Source: Candidatus Zixiibacteriota bacterium | GTDB taxonomy: Bacteria; Zixibacteria; MSB-5A5; GN15; FEB-12 | Assembly (NCBI GenBank): GCA_035380245.1 | Contig: DAOSXA010000003.1 | Coordinates: 248,001 to 312,000, forward strand | DNA: 64,000 nucleotides | Direction of reading: 5' to 3' | In this document: positions 9,192-17,886 of the stretch, in pieces | Layout: every line of letters starts with the position of its first letter | Position numbering within the stretch: the first letter of the stretch is position 1 | The notes under the pieces: generated by a model | What the model saw: the letters and a program-made list of their open reading frames with translations, nothing else | The model's database searches: none | Told to the model about the DNA's origin: nothing | Made by a program: the position numbers and the translations under genes

Positions 9192-9752
9192 TCAATCTTC
9201 AGCGTTCAGGATGCGAGCAATCTTGAGAAACTGGGGTTTGATTTCGATATGCTCGGATCTGGCGGCCGCGGCATCGATTTCGACAACGACCTTGGAAGTG
9301 ACCGGTTCTTCGTAGATATTCATTATTGCTCCCTTGCCGCCAAGGTTATAGCCGGAGCTGACCGTGACAGTGCTCGTACCGGCGACTCGTGCTACCATTT
9401 TCTTGAGGCTAAGAGCATCGGTATTGCCAATCACCAGCACATGAGAATTAGAGGGGATCATATCCGAAGGCACCTTGCGTACCTTGATCATTACGCCCGG
9501 TGTGATTTCCTGCTTGTTGTATTCTTTGAGTTTCTGGAGCAGGGGAGAGTCGCCTACCACTGAGATAACGAACAGATTGCCGTCTCCTTCGGACGCTCGG
9601 CTTTCAGGCCAACCGACGAAAGAGGCCAGTTTAGTAATCATGGAAGCCATGTTGGTTACCGCATCGTCAGCATGACTTGTAGGGGATGCAAGCACGAAAA
9701 ACAGCACAAAAAAGATAAAAACGGCCGATGAGAAAATCCTGCTCTTAATCAT
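9192..9752 (-). CDS. YfiR/DUF4154-family periplasmic protein
   Basis: A 186-residue protein with a signal peptide (residues 1-28, ending ASPTSHA) and a single YfiR-like domain. Diagnostic parts are a core near residue 40 reading ITKLASFVGWP, a central LFVISVVGDSPL, and a later SSGYNLGGKGAIMNIY. YfiR in Pseudomonas is a periplasmic repressor of the diguanylate cyclase YfiN, but most family members are uncharacterised and no cyclase lies nearby. The ATG at 9752 gives the cleaner signal peptide; a GTG at 9764 is possible. Confidence 0.8.
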   Translation of the reverse strand: MIKSRIFSSAVFIFFVLFFVLASPTSHADDAVTNMASMITKLASFVGWPESRASEGDGNLFVISVVGDSPLLQKLKEYNKQEITPGVMIKVRKVPSDMIPSNSHVLVIGNTDALSLKKMVARVAGTSTVTVSSGYNLGGKGAIMNIYEEPVTSKVVVEIDAAAARSEHIEIKPQFLKIARILNAED

Positions 9753-9930
9753 AAAACCAACCACTTTCCAGCATACAGAGCTTGCGATCCGTAGTCGGAC
9801 CGATACCGCAACCGAGACAATGAATACTCGATAACAACCGGAACGCGACCTACAGTTACTACGCCCCGGAAGTCGACTATTATTGACTATATACTGCTTT
9901 TATTATCGACTTAATGGTCGGATTCTTTCG

Positions 9931-10923
9931 CTACTCAGCGTTGTTTTCGATCTCATCGGGATTCGACAATGACGCTTCAACCGATTGTGCTTCTTCAGCT
10001 TCCAACGCTAACAGGCGATTCGAACGCTCTCGATACAATTGGCCGATTACGGCTGCTACAATGAAGATTACGGCGGTGTAGTATATCCAGAAGCCGATTG
10101 CGAGCAGAAAAGCATAGGCCCCGTAGATATGTTTGAGCGTAACATAACTCGTTACGTATTGTTCGAAGGCAAAACCTGTGACATGCCAGAGAATAGCGGC
10201 TGTGGTGGCAGAGACCAGAATTACTTTTAGGCGCGGGCGCTTTAGCGGGACCACAAAATATACCAGGAAGAAACCGGTCCAGCCGATGACCAGCGATAAA
10301 ATAGACATCCATATTTCACCTAACAGCCCATTTCCTTCGGTCGAGAAGAAGGGGATATTGGAGATAAAATTGGAGATGATATCGATCAGGGTTACCGTAG
10401 CGGTGGACACCAGGAAAAATACCAGGACGAGTACAATAAATCCCAGGTCACGGATTTTACCATAGATAATGGATTCCGGTCGCCTGACTTTATAAACCGA
10501 GTTAAGAATAGTACGCAAACTGGAAAATAGACTGGAAGAAGCCAGGAGGATTCCGATCACACCGATCAAACCGGCAACGCTTTTATAATGACGGAACTCT
10601 TCCACCCGGTTAAAGACAATATCTTTGACAAACTCGGCATGTTCCGGATACGGGACGGTATGCTCAATGAACAACTCGATTTCATGTCTGATGGTCGGTT
10701 GTTCCAGCACTACTCCGGTTACAGAAAAAATAATCAACACCAGGGGGATTACGCAGATAAAGAGACTGAAAGCTAGCCCGCCGGCGAGCAGAAAAATGTG
10801 ATGTTCATCGATCCGGCTATAGAGCCCGTACAGGTAGTACCACACCACCCGTCCTAACTCCAGGATGCTGTCCCAAATCCGTTTTACTAATGGCCGGATC
10901 CGATATGTTTTTCCGCTAGACAT
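9931..10923 (-). CDS. YihY/BrkB-family membrane protein
   Basis: A 330-residue protein with about six membrane helices and the conserved family features. GGLAFSLFICVIPLVLIIFS forms helix 1, followed by the FRHYKSVAGLIGVIGILLASSS region and YGAYAFLLAIGFWIYYTAVIFI near the end. The C-terminal tail is acidic. The family was once annotated as ribonuclease BN, but that assignment is wrong for these membrane proteins, and their role is still unclear. The ATG at 10923 begins at MSSGK; an upstream TTG frame would add 12 poorly conserved residues. It is divergent from the antiporter gene, with 145 bp between them. Confidence 0.88.
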   Translation of the reverse strand: MSSGKTYRIRPLVKRIWDSILELGRVVWYYLYGLYSRIDEHHIFLLAGGLAFSLFICVIPLVLIIFSVTGVVLEQPTIRHEIELFIEHTVPYPEHAEFVKDIVFNRVEEFRHYKSVAGLIGVIGILLASSSLFSSLRTILNSVYKVRRPESIIYGKIRDLGFIVLVLVFFLVSTATVTLIDIISNFISNIPFFSTEGNGLLGEIWMSILSLVIGWTGFFLVYFVVPLKRPRLKVILVSATTAAILWHVTGFAFEQYVTSYVTLKHIYGAYAFLLAIGFWIYYTAVIFIVAAVIGQLYRERSNRLLALEAEEAQSVEASLSNPDEIENNAE

Positions 10924-11068
10924 ATTACCGCAATTAAAGTCCGTCGGCAGACAGGTCAAGAATTCAATAACTTATACACTGCCTCTTGATAAGAACCTTG
11001 TTTCTCTTCCGATGTTTTAATCGACATGATAGCGTTATCGATGCAATATGCGGCGGAAAGGATATGGC

Positions 11069-12892
11069 ATGTCTCATGAAATGATCCTCGGTCTGGCCAG
11101 CATTATCGTTCTGGGTATCTGTTCGCAATGGTTGGCCTGGCGTTTTCATTTGCCGGCGATTCTTCTCCTGCTTGTATCGGGATTGCTGGCCGGTCCGATA
11201 GGAGGGATTCTTCGCCCCGATGCTTTGTTCGGCGAGTTGTTGTTTCCCATTGTTTCGGTATCGGTCGCGCTGATTTTGTTCGAGGGCGGGCTAAGTCTGC
11301 ATTTTCGAGAACTGCGGTCGGTCGGTCGAGTGATTCTCAGTTTGACTTCATACGGATTGATTTTTACCTGGCTGGCGGCAGCTCTGGCGGCCCATTGGCT
11401 TGCCGGAGTCGATTTGAGAATGGCCGCACTGGGGGGAGCCATTCTGACCGTTTCAGGCCCTACCGTGATCGTGCCGCTCCTGCGCCAGATCAGGCCAATC
11501 GGATCGGTTGCGTCGATTGCAAAATGGGAGGGAATCGTTAACGATCCGATCGGCGCCATCTTAGCGGTGGTGGTATTTAACGTACTGGCGGCCGGGACAA
11601 TGGAAAACGGCGCCGGGATAGTCATTAAGGGAGTGCTGCTGTCCCTGGTTGTGGGAGCTGTTTTCGGTATTCTCGCCGCGGCGGTGATGGTGTTACTGCT
11701 CAAGACCTATTCCATTCCGGATTATCTCCAGAATCCGATGTCGCTTATGCTGGTGGTAGCGATATACGTAGCTGCTGACTATGTCCAGCCGGAAACTGGA
11801 CTGGCGGCCGTAACGGTCATGGGGATTGCTCTGGCAAATCAGCACTTCGTATCAATCCGGCAAATTGTCGAGTTCAAAGAAAACCTTCGAGTGATTCTCA
11901 TCTCCAGTCTGTTCATTATTCTTGCGGCGCGTCTTACTCTCGCTGATTTGGCCGTAAACGACCTTGGTGGCTGGATGTTCGTTGCTTTTTTAATCCTGAT
12001 CGTGCGGCCGCTTACCGTCTTGATTTCCAGTGTGGGCAGCAAGCTCAACTGGCGCGAAAAACTCTTTCTGTCCTGGATGGCGCCTCGAGGTATCGTAGCG
12101 GCTGCGGTGGTTTCTGTTTTTGCCATCCATCTGGCCGAAATAGGTTTTCCGGAAACCGACCGTCTGGTCTCGCTCATTTTCAAGGTCATTCTGGGGACGG
12201 TGGCGGTTTACGGTCTGACCGCACCGGTGCTGGCGCGTAGATTAGGAGTAGCCCGACCCGATCCGCAGGGTGTTCTTTTTGCCGGGGCACACCCGTTGGC
12301 TCAGCAGTTGGCTTTGGCTCTCAAGGCTGAAGGATTCCCGACCGTACTGGTCGATACCAACTTCGCCAATGTTACCGAAGCGCGGCAAAATGACCTTAAG
12401 GCGTATATAACCAACATCCTGGCCGAAGACCTTCATTACGATGTCCCGCTGGAGGGGATCGGTCGCTTGCTTTCAATGACACCCAACGACGAAGTCAACG
12501 CCCTTGCCGGGTTACATTTCATTGACTTGTTCGGACGTTCTCAAATATACCAACTGCCGCCGGTAGAAATGAGTCGTCCTCGCCGTGATACCCGTCGACA
12601 AATGGCCGGTTATCTGCGGGGAAGGTACCTGTTCGGAGATGATGCCAATTATACGATGTTGCGCTCGATGTTATCCTCAGGGGCGGTGGTCAAGAAGACG
12701 CAGCTAAGTGAGGAATTCACCTGGGAAGATTTCCGCGCTTTATACGGTGAACAGGTCGTGCTGGCTTTCGTTATCCCGGAGCCCGGACGACTGCGAGTCA
12801 ACACCAGCGAGTCAGAACTCGAACCACAACCGGGGCAGACGGTAATTTGTTTAGTCTATCCGTTGGAGGGGGACAAAGGCGTCCGTCGTTAA
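11069..12892 (+). CDS. CPA1-type sodium or potassium/proton antiporter with regulatory C-terminal domain
   Basis: A 607-residue protein. Roughly twelve membrane helices cover residues 1-385, with the CPA signatures LILFEGGLSL near 70, TVSGPTVIVPLLRQ near 135 and a helix containing NDPIGAIL near 165. A cytoplasmic segment from about 400 to the end begins with a Rossmann-like stretch (GVLFAGAHPLAQQLALAL), similar to RCK/TrkA-N regulatory domains. Such proteins exchange Na+ or K+ for H+ and may be gated by nucleotides. GGAAAGGAT precedes the ATG at 11069, which is preferred over ATG 11048. The ion cannot be decided from sequence. Confidence 0.88.
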   Translation: MSHEMILGLASIIVLGICSQWLAWRFHLPAILLLLVSGLLAGPIGGILRPDALFGELLFPIVSVSVALILFEGGLSLHFRELRSVGRVILSLTSYGLIFTWLAAALAAHWLAGVDLRMAALGGAILTVSGPTVIVPLLRQIRPIGSVASIAKWEGIVNDPIGAILAVVVFNVLAAGTMENGAGIVIKGVLLSLVVGAVFGILAAAVMVLLLKTYSIPDYLQNPMSLMLVVAIYVAADYVQPETGLAAVTVMGIALANQHFVSIRQIVEFKENLRVILISSLFIILAARLTLADLAVNDLGGWMFVAFLILIVRPLTVLISSVGSKLNWREKLFLSWMAPRGIVAAAVVSVFAIHLAEIGFPETDRLVSLIFKVILGTVAVYGLTAPVLARRLGVARPDPQGVLFAGAHPLAQQLALALKAEGFPTVLVDTNFANVTEARQNDLKAYITNILAEDLHYDVPLEGIGRLLSMTPNDEVNALAGLHFIDLFGRSQIYQLPPVEMSRPRRDTRRQMAGYLRGRYLFGDDANYTMLRSMLSSGAVVKKTQLSEEFTWEDFRALYGEQVVLAFVIPEPGRLRVNTSESELEPQPGQTVICLVYPLEGDKGVRR

Positions 12893-12909
12893 TAGGGCGA
12901 AGCTATGGT

Positions 12910-14196
12910 TCAACAATCACCGTCGGCGATTCTCTCTTTGATCTTTTCGGCTTTCTTACCGGCGGATTCAGCCTGACGGGTGCCGGAGAACTGACGAACG
13001 ACCGACTGATAGGCCACCAATGCTCGCCGGCAATCCTCAAGCTCTTTCTCGTAAATTTCAGCCGCTTCGTAGGCGCAATCGGCTGCACGAGGTGTGTGCG
13101 GAAACATTGCCGCAACGGCGGTATATCGTTCCGCGGCGTCTTCGAACAACTCCAGCCGGTCCGTACAAAGTTTGGCCGACTTGATCAGGGCCGTGACCGC
13201 TCGTTCATCTCGCGGAAAACGACGGACCACTTCCTCATAAGTATTGACCGCTTCACGGTAACGACGCAGCCGATCCGAATATAAATCAGCTATCAGCATC
13301 AGAGCGTCATAAACACGTATGTGATCGGGATATTCATCAGCCAGTCGTCGAGCATCATCTATAGCCGCATCGTAATTACGATATTCGTCCGTTTGTATGC
13401 GTGCTCTCAGGTAGAGAGCATCACCGGCATCGGATACATCCCGGTGTTGGTTGATGACATCGGTCAGAATAATCACCGCCGTGTCGGAGCGTTTCATCGC
13501 AGAGTAGAGATGATTCGCCCAGCGAACCTTCATCATCGGCAGTGAATCACTTCCCGGGAAGAGTGCAATATATTTGCGATAAGAGGCATCGGCAGAAGCA
13601 TTATTACTGCCGATTTCACAGGATTGGGCCAGCCAGATGTGTATTTGTCCTACCGCTTTGTTGTTTGGATAGCGAGCAATGAACTCGTGGGCGACATCGG
13701 TCAGAGCGGGCACCAGTTTGGGGATGCCAAGGGAATAAAGGAACTCAATATAAGCGAGAAACTGAGGTTCTTCTTCGTGCACGATAGGTGAGGAGTCGAG
13801 TATCTCTCGAATCTCCGGAAGCATGGTCTGGAAATCTTTCTCGCGTTGTACGATGGAGTTGAGGCTGTAGTTGGCTGATTCACGGATATCCGACTCGGAA
13901 TAGATAAACATGATGCGCATCAAATCAGTAAAAGCACGGTACTCGTCTTTGCGATCCAGCCAGGTTTGAGCCCGGTAGAAATATGCCTCTGGCAACAACT
14001 CGGAATCAGGATAGAGATCAATGAACAAAGTCAGTTGCGAAATAAGATAAGGAGCCAGATCCTTCTCGTGGCGTTCATAAGTTGCCTTCAAAAAGCTTAA
14101 AAACTCTTCCGCCGAATATGGAGGCTGACCTGGTGTTGAAGTCGCTGCAACGATGAGAACAAGAGCCCCGATCGCGATTTTGGTTATGATTCCCAT
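12910..14196 (-). CDS. exported TPR-repeat protein
   Basis: A 428-residue protein with a signal peptide (MGIITKIAIGALVLIVAATS) and then TPR or YbgF/BamD-like repeats throughout. Motifs such as YPDSELLPEAYFYRAQ, YPDHIRVYDALMLIADLY and FPRDERAVTALIKSAKL recur every 35-40 residues. This pattern is typical of periplasmic scaffold or assembly proteins. It ends 17 bp from the convergent antiporter gene. Frame extension upstream of the chosen ATG (14196) would hide the signal peptide, so the internal ATG is preferred. No partner is evident from the neighbours. Confidence 0.8.
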   Translation of the reverse strand: MGIITKIAIGALVLIVAATSTPGQPPYSAEEFLSFLKATYERHEKDLAPYLISQLTLFIDLYPDSELLPEAYFYRAQTWLDRKDEYRAFTDLMRIMFIYSESDIRESANYSLNSIVQREKDFQTMLPEIREILDSSPIVHEEEPQFLAYIEFLYSLGIPKLVPALTDVAHEFIARYPNNKAVGQIHIWLAQSCEIGSNNASADASYRKYIALFPGSDSLPMMKVRWANHLYSAMKRSDTAVIILTDVINQHRDVSDAGDALYLRARIQTDEYRNYDAAIDDARRLADEYPDHIRVYDALMLIADLYSDRLRRYREAVNTYEEVVRRFPRDERAVTALIKSAKLCTDRLELFEDAAERYTAVAAMFPHTPRAADCAYEAAEIYEKELEDCRRALVAYQSVVRQFSGTRQAESAGKKAEKIKERIADGDC

Positions 14197-14295
14197 GTGC
14201 CGTATCGCTGTATCAGTTAATCCAAGCCTTTGATTATGCAAAGGAAAAGAAATTAAGTCAAGAACTTAGCTTTTCCTAACGAAATATAAACAAAA

Positions 14296-14315
14296 ACGCT
14301 CGCAATTGCGAGCGT
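14296..14315 (-). terminator. Rho-independent terminator of the CBS-DASS operon
   Basis: ACGCTCGC and GCGAGCGT form a perfect 8-bp stem around AATT. Read on the minus strand it is followed by TTTTTGTTTATATTT. It lies 27 bases after the DASS transporter stop codon. Confidence 0.85.
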
Positions 14316-14342
14316 CTTTAATATCGCAATAATTACCTCACC

Positions 14343-15875
14343 TTACATGGTGACCGGCATACCCATCCAGGGCCAGATAAATCTCACGAAGATGGCCAGT
14401 ACCACCATCAGGATTGCCGATGCCGGAAGTCCGGCGCGAAGGAACTCTCCACTGGTGAACTGCCTTGACTCATACGCAATAGCGTTTGGAGCAGCTCCAA
14501 CGAGGAGCAGGAACGGCATACCTGCCACCGTTAAAGATGAAAACAGAATAACTTCGGGAGCGACGTTGAGATAAGGGGCTATAACCAGGGCTACCGGCAA
14601 TGATATGGCTATAGCCGCCACGTTCATGATGAAGTTGGTCATGATCAGAACGAACAGCGATACTCCGAGAATAAACAGCAGCCACCCGGCGTTCTTGAGT
14701 AAACCGAGCCAGATAATAGCGAGCCATTCGGCCGCCCCGGTTTCCCAGAGGCAGAAACCGATCGACATGGCGCCGCCAAACAGCAGAATGATATTCCACG
14801 GGATGTTTTCGAGGTCGTCGATTTTCAGGATACGAGTTGCGAAGAATACGATCGTACTCAACAGAATGATGGCGCTTTTTTCAACGTTCTCCAGACCTGG
14901 AATGAACTTCCGAAAACTAAGCATCAGGATAACGATAACGACAGTTGCGAGAGTAACGATTTCAGTTCGACTGATCTTCCCCAGATTTTCGCTGAGTGAT
15001 TTGACCCGATGTCTCAAGCCGTCGATCCTGCTTCGCTCCGGTTTGAACAGGACCATCATCAATCCCCAGAGGATGAATACCATGACAATACCGATTGGAG
15101 CCATGTAGTACGAAAGCTCGAAGAATGATATCTCACGACCGACAATGTCGTTGAAGAAGCCGATAGCCACAGCTCCGCGAGCTGCTCCCAGGAGAGTGAT
15201 AACGCTGCCTGCTCCGGCAACGAAGGCCATGCCGATAAACAAGCCTTTGCCGAATTTCGTCGGGGTACTGCCGCGTTCGTAAAGGGCATAGACAGCCATG
15301 AGCAAAGGATAAACTGCCGCGGCTACAGCAGTATGAGCCATGATCAGGGTCAGGCCGGCAGTCATGATGAAGCAGCCAAGGTAAATCATCGAAGTCCGTT
15401 CACCTACCAGCATGAGCATGGAATATGCCATCCGTTTGGTCAGACCGGTACGTGTGAAAGCCATCCCGATGACGATCGATCCGATAATGAACCAGACCGA
15501 AGGAACCATAAAATCAGTGAAAGCCTTCTGAGCCGGGCGAATCAGGAACATGGCCTGAACGACTCCGATAACGATCGAGGTGATACCGATAGGGACAACC
15601 TCGAACACCCACCAGGTGGCGGCCAAAAGAAACAGTCCGAGAGCGGCTTTAGCTTCCGGTGAAAGGACGAATTCTTTACCCTCGGGATCAACGGCGTTCG
15701 GCCAGGCCGGCGACAGATAAACGGCAAAAAACAGAACCAGACCGAGAGCCATCATACAGATTCGCTTCCAGTCGATAGCGGATTTGACCTCAGCCAGGTG
15801 GATATCTGTCGGTTTGGGAGGAAGACTGGCGCCGCCGGGGGGCATGGACGGGGGGCCTTTTGGGGTTTCGTTCAT
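14343..15875 (-). CDS. DASS/SLC13-family anion:sodium symporter
   Basis: A 510-residue protein with about 11-13 membrane helices after a proline-rich cytoplasmic N-terminus (residues 1-35). WWVFEVVPIGITSIVIGV and the SxWFIIGSIVIGMAFTRTG region fit the divalent anion:Na+ symporter family, as does a late helix with NFIMNVAAIAISLPVAL. Members carry dicarboxylates, citrate or sulfate. AAGG lies 5-6 bases before the ATG. The CBS-domain gene ends 44 bp upstream on the same strand, so the two are likely one operon. The substrate is unknown; dicarboxylate or sulfate are both possible. Confidence 0.9.
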   Translation of the reverse strand: MNETPKGPPSMPPGGASLPPKPTDIHLAEVKSAIDWKRICMMALGLVLFFAVYLSPAWPNAVDPEGKEFVLSPEAKAALGLFLLAATWWVFEVVPIGITSIVIGVVQAMFLIRPAQKAFTDFMVPSVWFIIGSIVIGMAFTRTGLTKRMAYSMLMLVGERTSMIYLGCFIMTAGLTLIMAHTAVAAAVYPLLMAVYALYERGSTPTKFGKGLFIGMAFVAGAGSVITLLGAARGAVAIGFFNDIVGREISFFELSYYMAPIGIVMVFILWGLMMVLFKPERSRIDGLRHRVKSLSENLGKISRTEIVTLATVVIVILMLSFRKFIPGLENVEKSAIILLSTIVFFATRILKIDDLENIPWNIILLFGGAMSIGFCLWETGAAEWLAIIWLGLLKNAGWLLFILGVSLFVLIMTNFIMNVAAIAISLPVALVIAPYLNVAPEVILFSSLTVAGMPFLLLVGAAPNAIAYESRQFTSGEFLRAGLPASAILMVVLAIFVRFIWPWMGMPVTM

Positions 15876-15919
15876 AACCTTGCTTACAACTCCGTCAGCT
15901 TATGATCATGCTATATCGT

Positions 15920-16441
15920 TTACAGAAGCAGTTTGCCGACCTCATGAAATACATCAGCACTGCGGACTACACCGACAACACGGTTGTCTTTCACGACCGG
16001 CAGTAAATGCAAATCCTCGTTGACCATGATGTGAATTATCTTCGCCAAATGGCTGTCATAAGACACGGTTGCGGCAATCGGTTTGGTCACGACACTAATC
16101 GGTTGCTCGGCTTGTTTACGAAAGGCTTCGGGATCCTGAGTATAAGACAGTTCCAGCAAGTCGGGATCAACATCGACATCGAACAACTTACGCTGAGTCT
16201 TGGCCGATTCATGTGCGAACGTCGGCTCCAGCCCGCGCAGAATATCGCGTCGCCGAACGATTCCCAGCAGTTGATAACGCTCATCGAAAACCAGGAGGGC
16301 GCGCGGAAGGCTCTTGCGGCCGTTGATTTCGATCTCGGCGTTCTCGATTTCCGCAATCGCCTGACGTAGTGTGAACCAATGGGGAATGTGCGGATATTTC
16401 TCCAGAGGGATCATGATATCCTCTGCCAACTTGTCGGTCAT
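15920..16441 (-). CDS. CBS-domain protein
   Basis: A 173-residue protein made of two CBS motifs: residues about 3-65 (DIMIPLEKYPHIPHW through LLGIVRRRDIL) and about 105-172 (VTKPIAATVSYDSHLAKIIHIM through VVGVVRSADVFHEV). CBS pairs form Bateman modules that bind adenine nucleotides or other ligands and regulate partner proteins. GAGGAG lies 8 bases before the ATG at 16441; the frame extends further upstream but without such a site. It is the first gene of a probable two-gene operon with the DASS transporter, so nucleotide-controlled gating of transport is a reasonable inference. Confidence 0.88.
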   Translation of the reverse strand: MTDKLAEDIMIPLEKYPHIPHWFTLRQAIAEIENAEIEINGRKSLPRALLVFDERYQLLGIVRRRDILRGLEPTFAHESAKTQRKLFDVDVDPDLLELSYTQDPEAFRKQAEQPISVVTKPIAATVSYDSHLAKIIHIMVNEDLHLLPVVKDNRVVGVVRSADVFHEVGKLLL

Positions 16442-16650
16442 TAGTGTCTCCTCGGGACAGCCTTTAAGGTTTGTTGCCGTATCGGCCACTTGGTTGTCGC
16501 ATTCGAACTGAAACGGGTAGCCGGAATTTTGGCTTATTTATCGGTTTGGCCGCAAAGATAAGCAGGGTTCTGCTTGGCGGGCAAGCACTTTCTATCACAA
16601 TCGCCCCGGCGCCGGTTCATGATCGGGGTGTTTACGACCTATGTCTTAAG

Positions 16651-16679
16651 TTGACTTTGTTACGAGCTCTCTCTATCCT
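16651..16679 (+). promoter_or_regulatory. promoter of the CPA2 antiporter gene
   Basis: TTGACT (16651-16656), 17 bases, then TATCCT (16674-16679). Transcription would begin about 25 bases before the antiporter ATG. The rest of the 270-bp divergent gap shows no other recognisable element. Confidence 0.5.
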
Positions 16680-16711
16680 CAAATCGTCAAGCGAAATCAG
16701 GATCATGAATA

Positions 16712-17881
16712 ATGGAAATTGACGAGCTCTTCAGTGTAGGCATGGTCATTCTCCTGGGGTTGTTGGGGGGAAAACTCTCCCACCGGGTCGGAATACCCAA
16801 GGTTACCGGTTATATGATTGTCGGGCTTGTTTTTGGTCCCTCGGTCATAGGATTGATTTCCGATACTACCCTCAGCGACATTCACATGATTAACGATATC
16901 GCTTTGGGGATGATCCTGTTCGCCATCGGGGGAGAGGTTGACTTGAATCGAATGCGAGCGGTCGGTCGCCAGGTTATTCTCATCGCCGCAGCCGAAAGCC
17001 TTGGGGCGATGACTCTGGTGTTCCTGATCGTGCTGGCCATTACCGGCGACTATGGCCTAGCGGTTCTCCTGGGATCGATCAGTATCGCTACCGCTCCCGG
17101 GGTGACGCTTCTGGTAGTTCGCGAGTACCGGACGCGCGGAACTTTAACCGAACATCTGCTCGCCGTTGTGGCGCTTAACAACATCTTTTGCCTGGTCGTG
17201 TTCCGGCTGTTCTTTGCGTTGTATTCTTATCTGCACGGTGAGCCGGGATTCGTGACTCTGGCATCGCTGGCCAAGGAAATGGCCGGTTCGATCATCATCG
17301 GCGGTACGATTGGAGCGATGATCACCTACTGGGAGCAGAAGATCGATGATCTCTCTGAATTACTTCTGGTGATTATCGGCGGTCTTTTACTGGGGATCGG
17401 GCTTTCCAAAACGTTTGGGATTTCCTACCTGATCGTGTGCCTGATTATCGGCGCCGTAACCAACAATCTTTCAATGATGCATCGCCTCGTCTATGCCGAA
17501 CTGCGCCAGACCGAGATGCCGTTCTACATAGCTTTCTTCGTACTTTCGGGAGCTTCATTACATCTGAATTCAATGGCGCATCTGGGTTTACTCGGTATAG
17601 CTTATTTAGTGACTCGCCCGCTCGGGAAATATCTGGGAGCTTATCTGGCCGGGCGTAAACTGGGCGCTCCCGATGCGGTTACCAATTTGATGGGGATGGC
17701 ACTGCTGCCTCAAGCCGGAGTGGCGATTGGGATGGTCCTGACGGTTTCAGAGGTGAATCCCGATCTTGGAAGAGTGATCGGGACAGTGATTCTGTCGTCC
17801 GTTATTGTCTATGAAGGTGTCGGCCCGTTCCTGACACGTCTGGCGCTCTCCCGTGCTCATGAGATATATCTGAAGGAATAG
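16712..17881 (+). CDS. CPA2-type cation:proton antiporter (KefB/NapA-like membrane domain)
   Basis: A 389-residue membrane protein of about 12 helices with no soluble C-terminal domain. GGKLSHRVGIPKVTGYMIVGLVFGP at the N-terminus is the classic CPA2 start (helices 1-2). A helix with ILFAIGGEVDL and a later SIATAPGVTLLVVREY hold the ion-site region. LPQAGVAIGMVLTV occurs near residue 330. It probably exchanges Na+ or K+ for protons at the inner membrane. It is convergent with the LIM-DA1 gene, with 5 bp between the stops. The ion specificity is not evident. Confidence 0.9.
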   Translation: MEIDELFSVGMVILLGLLGGKLSHRVGIPKVTGYMIVGLVFGPSVIGLISDTTLSDIHMINDIALGMILFAIGGEVDLNRMRAVGRQVILIAAAESLGAMTLVFLIVLAITGDYGLAVLLGSISIATAPGVTLLVVREYRTRGTLTEHLLAVVALNNIFCLVVFRLFFALYSYLHGEPGFVTLASLAKEMAGSIIIGGTIGAMITYWEQKIDDLSELLLVIIGGLLLGIGLSKTFGISYLIVCLIIGAVTNNLSMMHRLVYAELRQTEMPFYIAFFVLSGASLHLNSMAHLGLLGIAYLVTRPLGKYLGAYLAGRKLGAPDAVTNLMGMALLPQAGVAIGMVLTVSEVNPDLGRVIGTVILSSVIVYEGVGPFLTRLALSRAHEIYLKE

Positions 17882-17886
17882 CAGGT

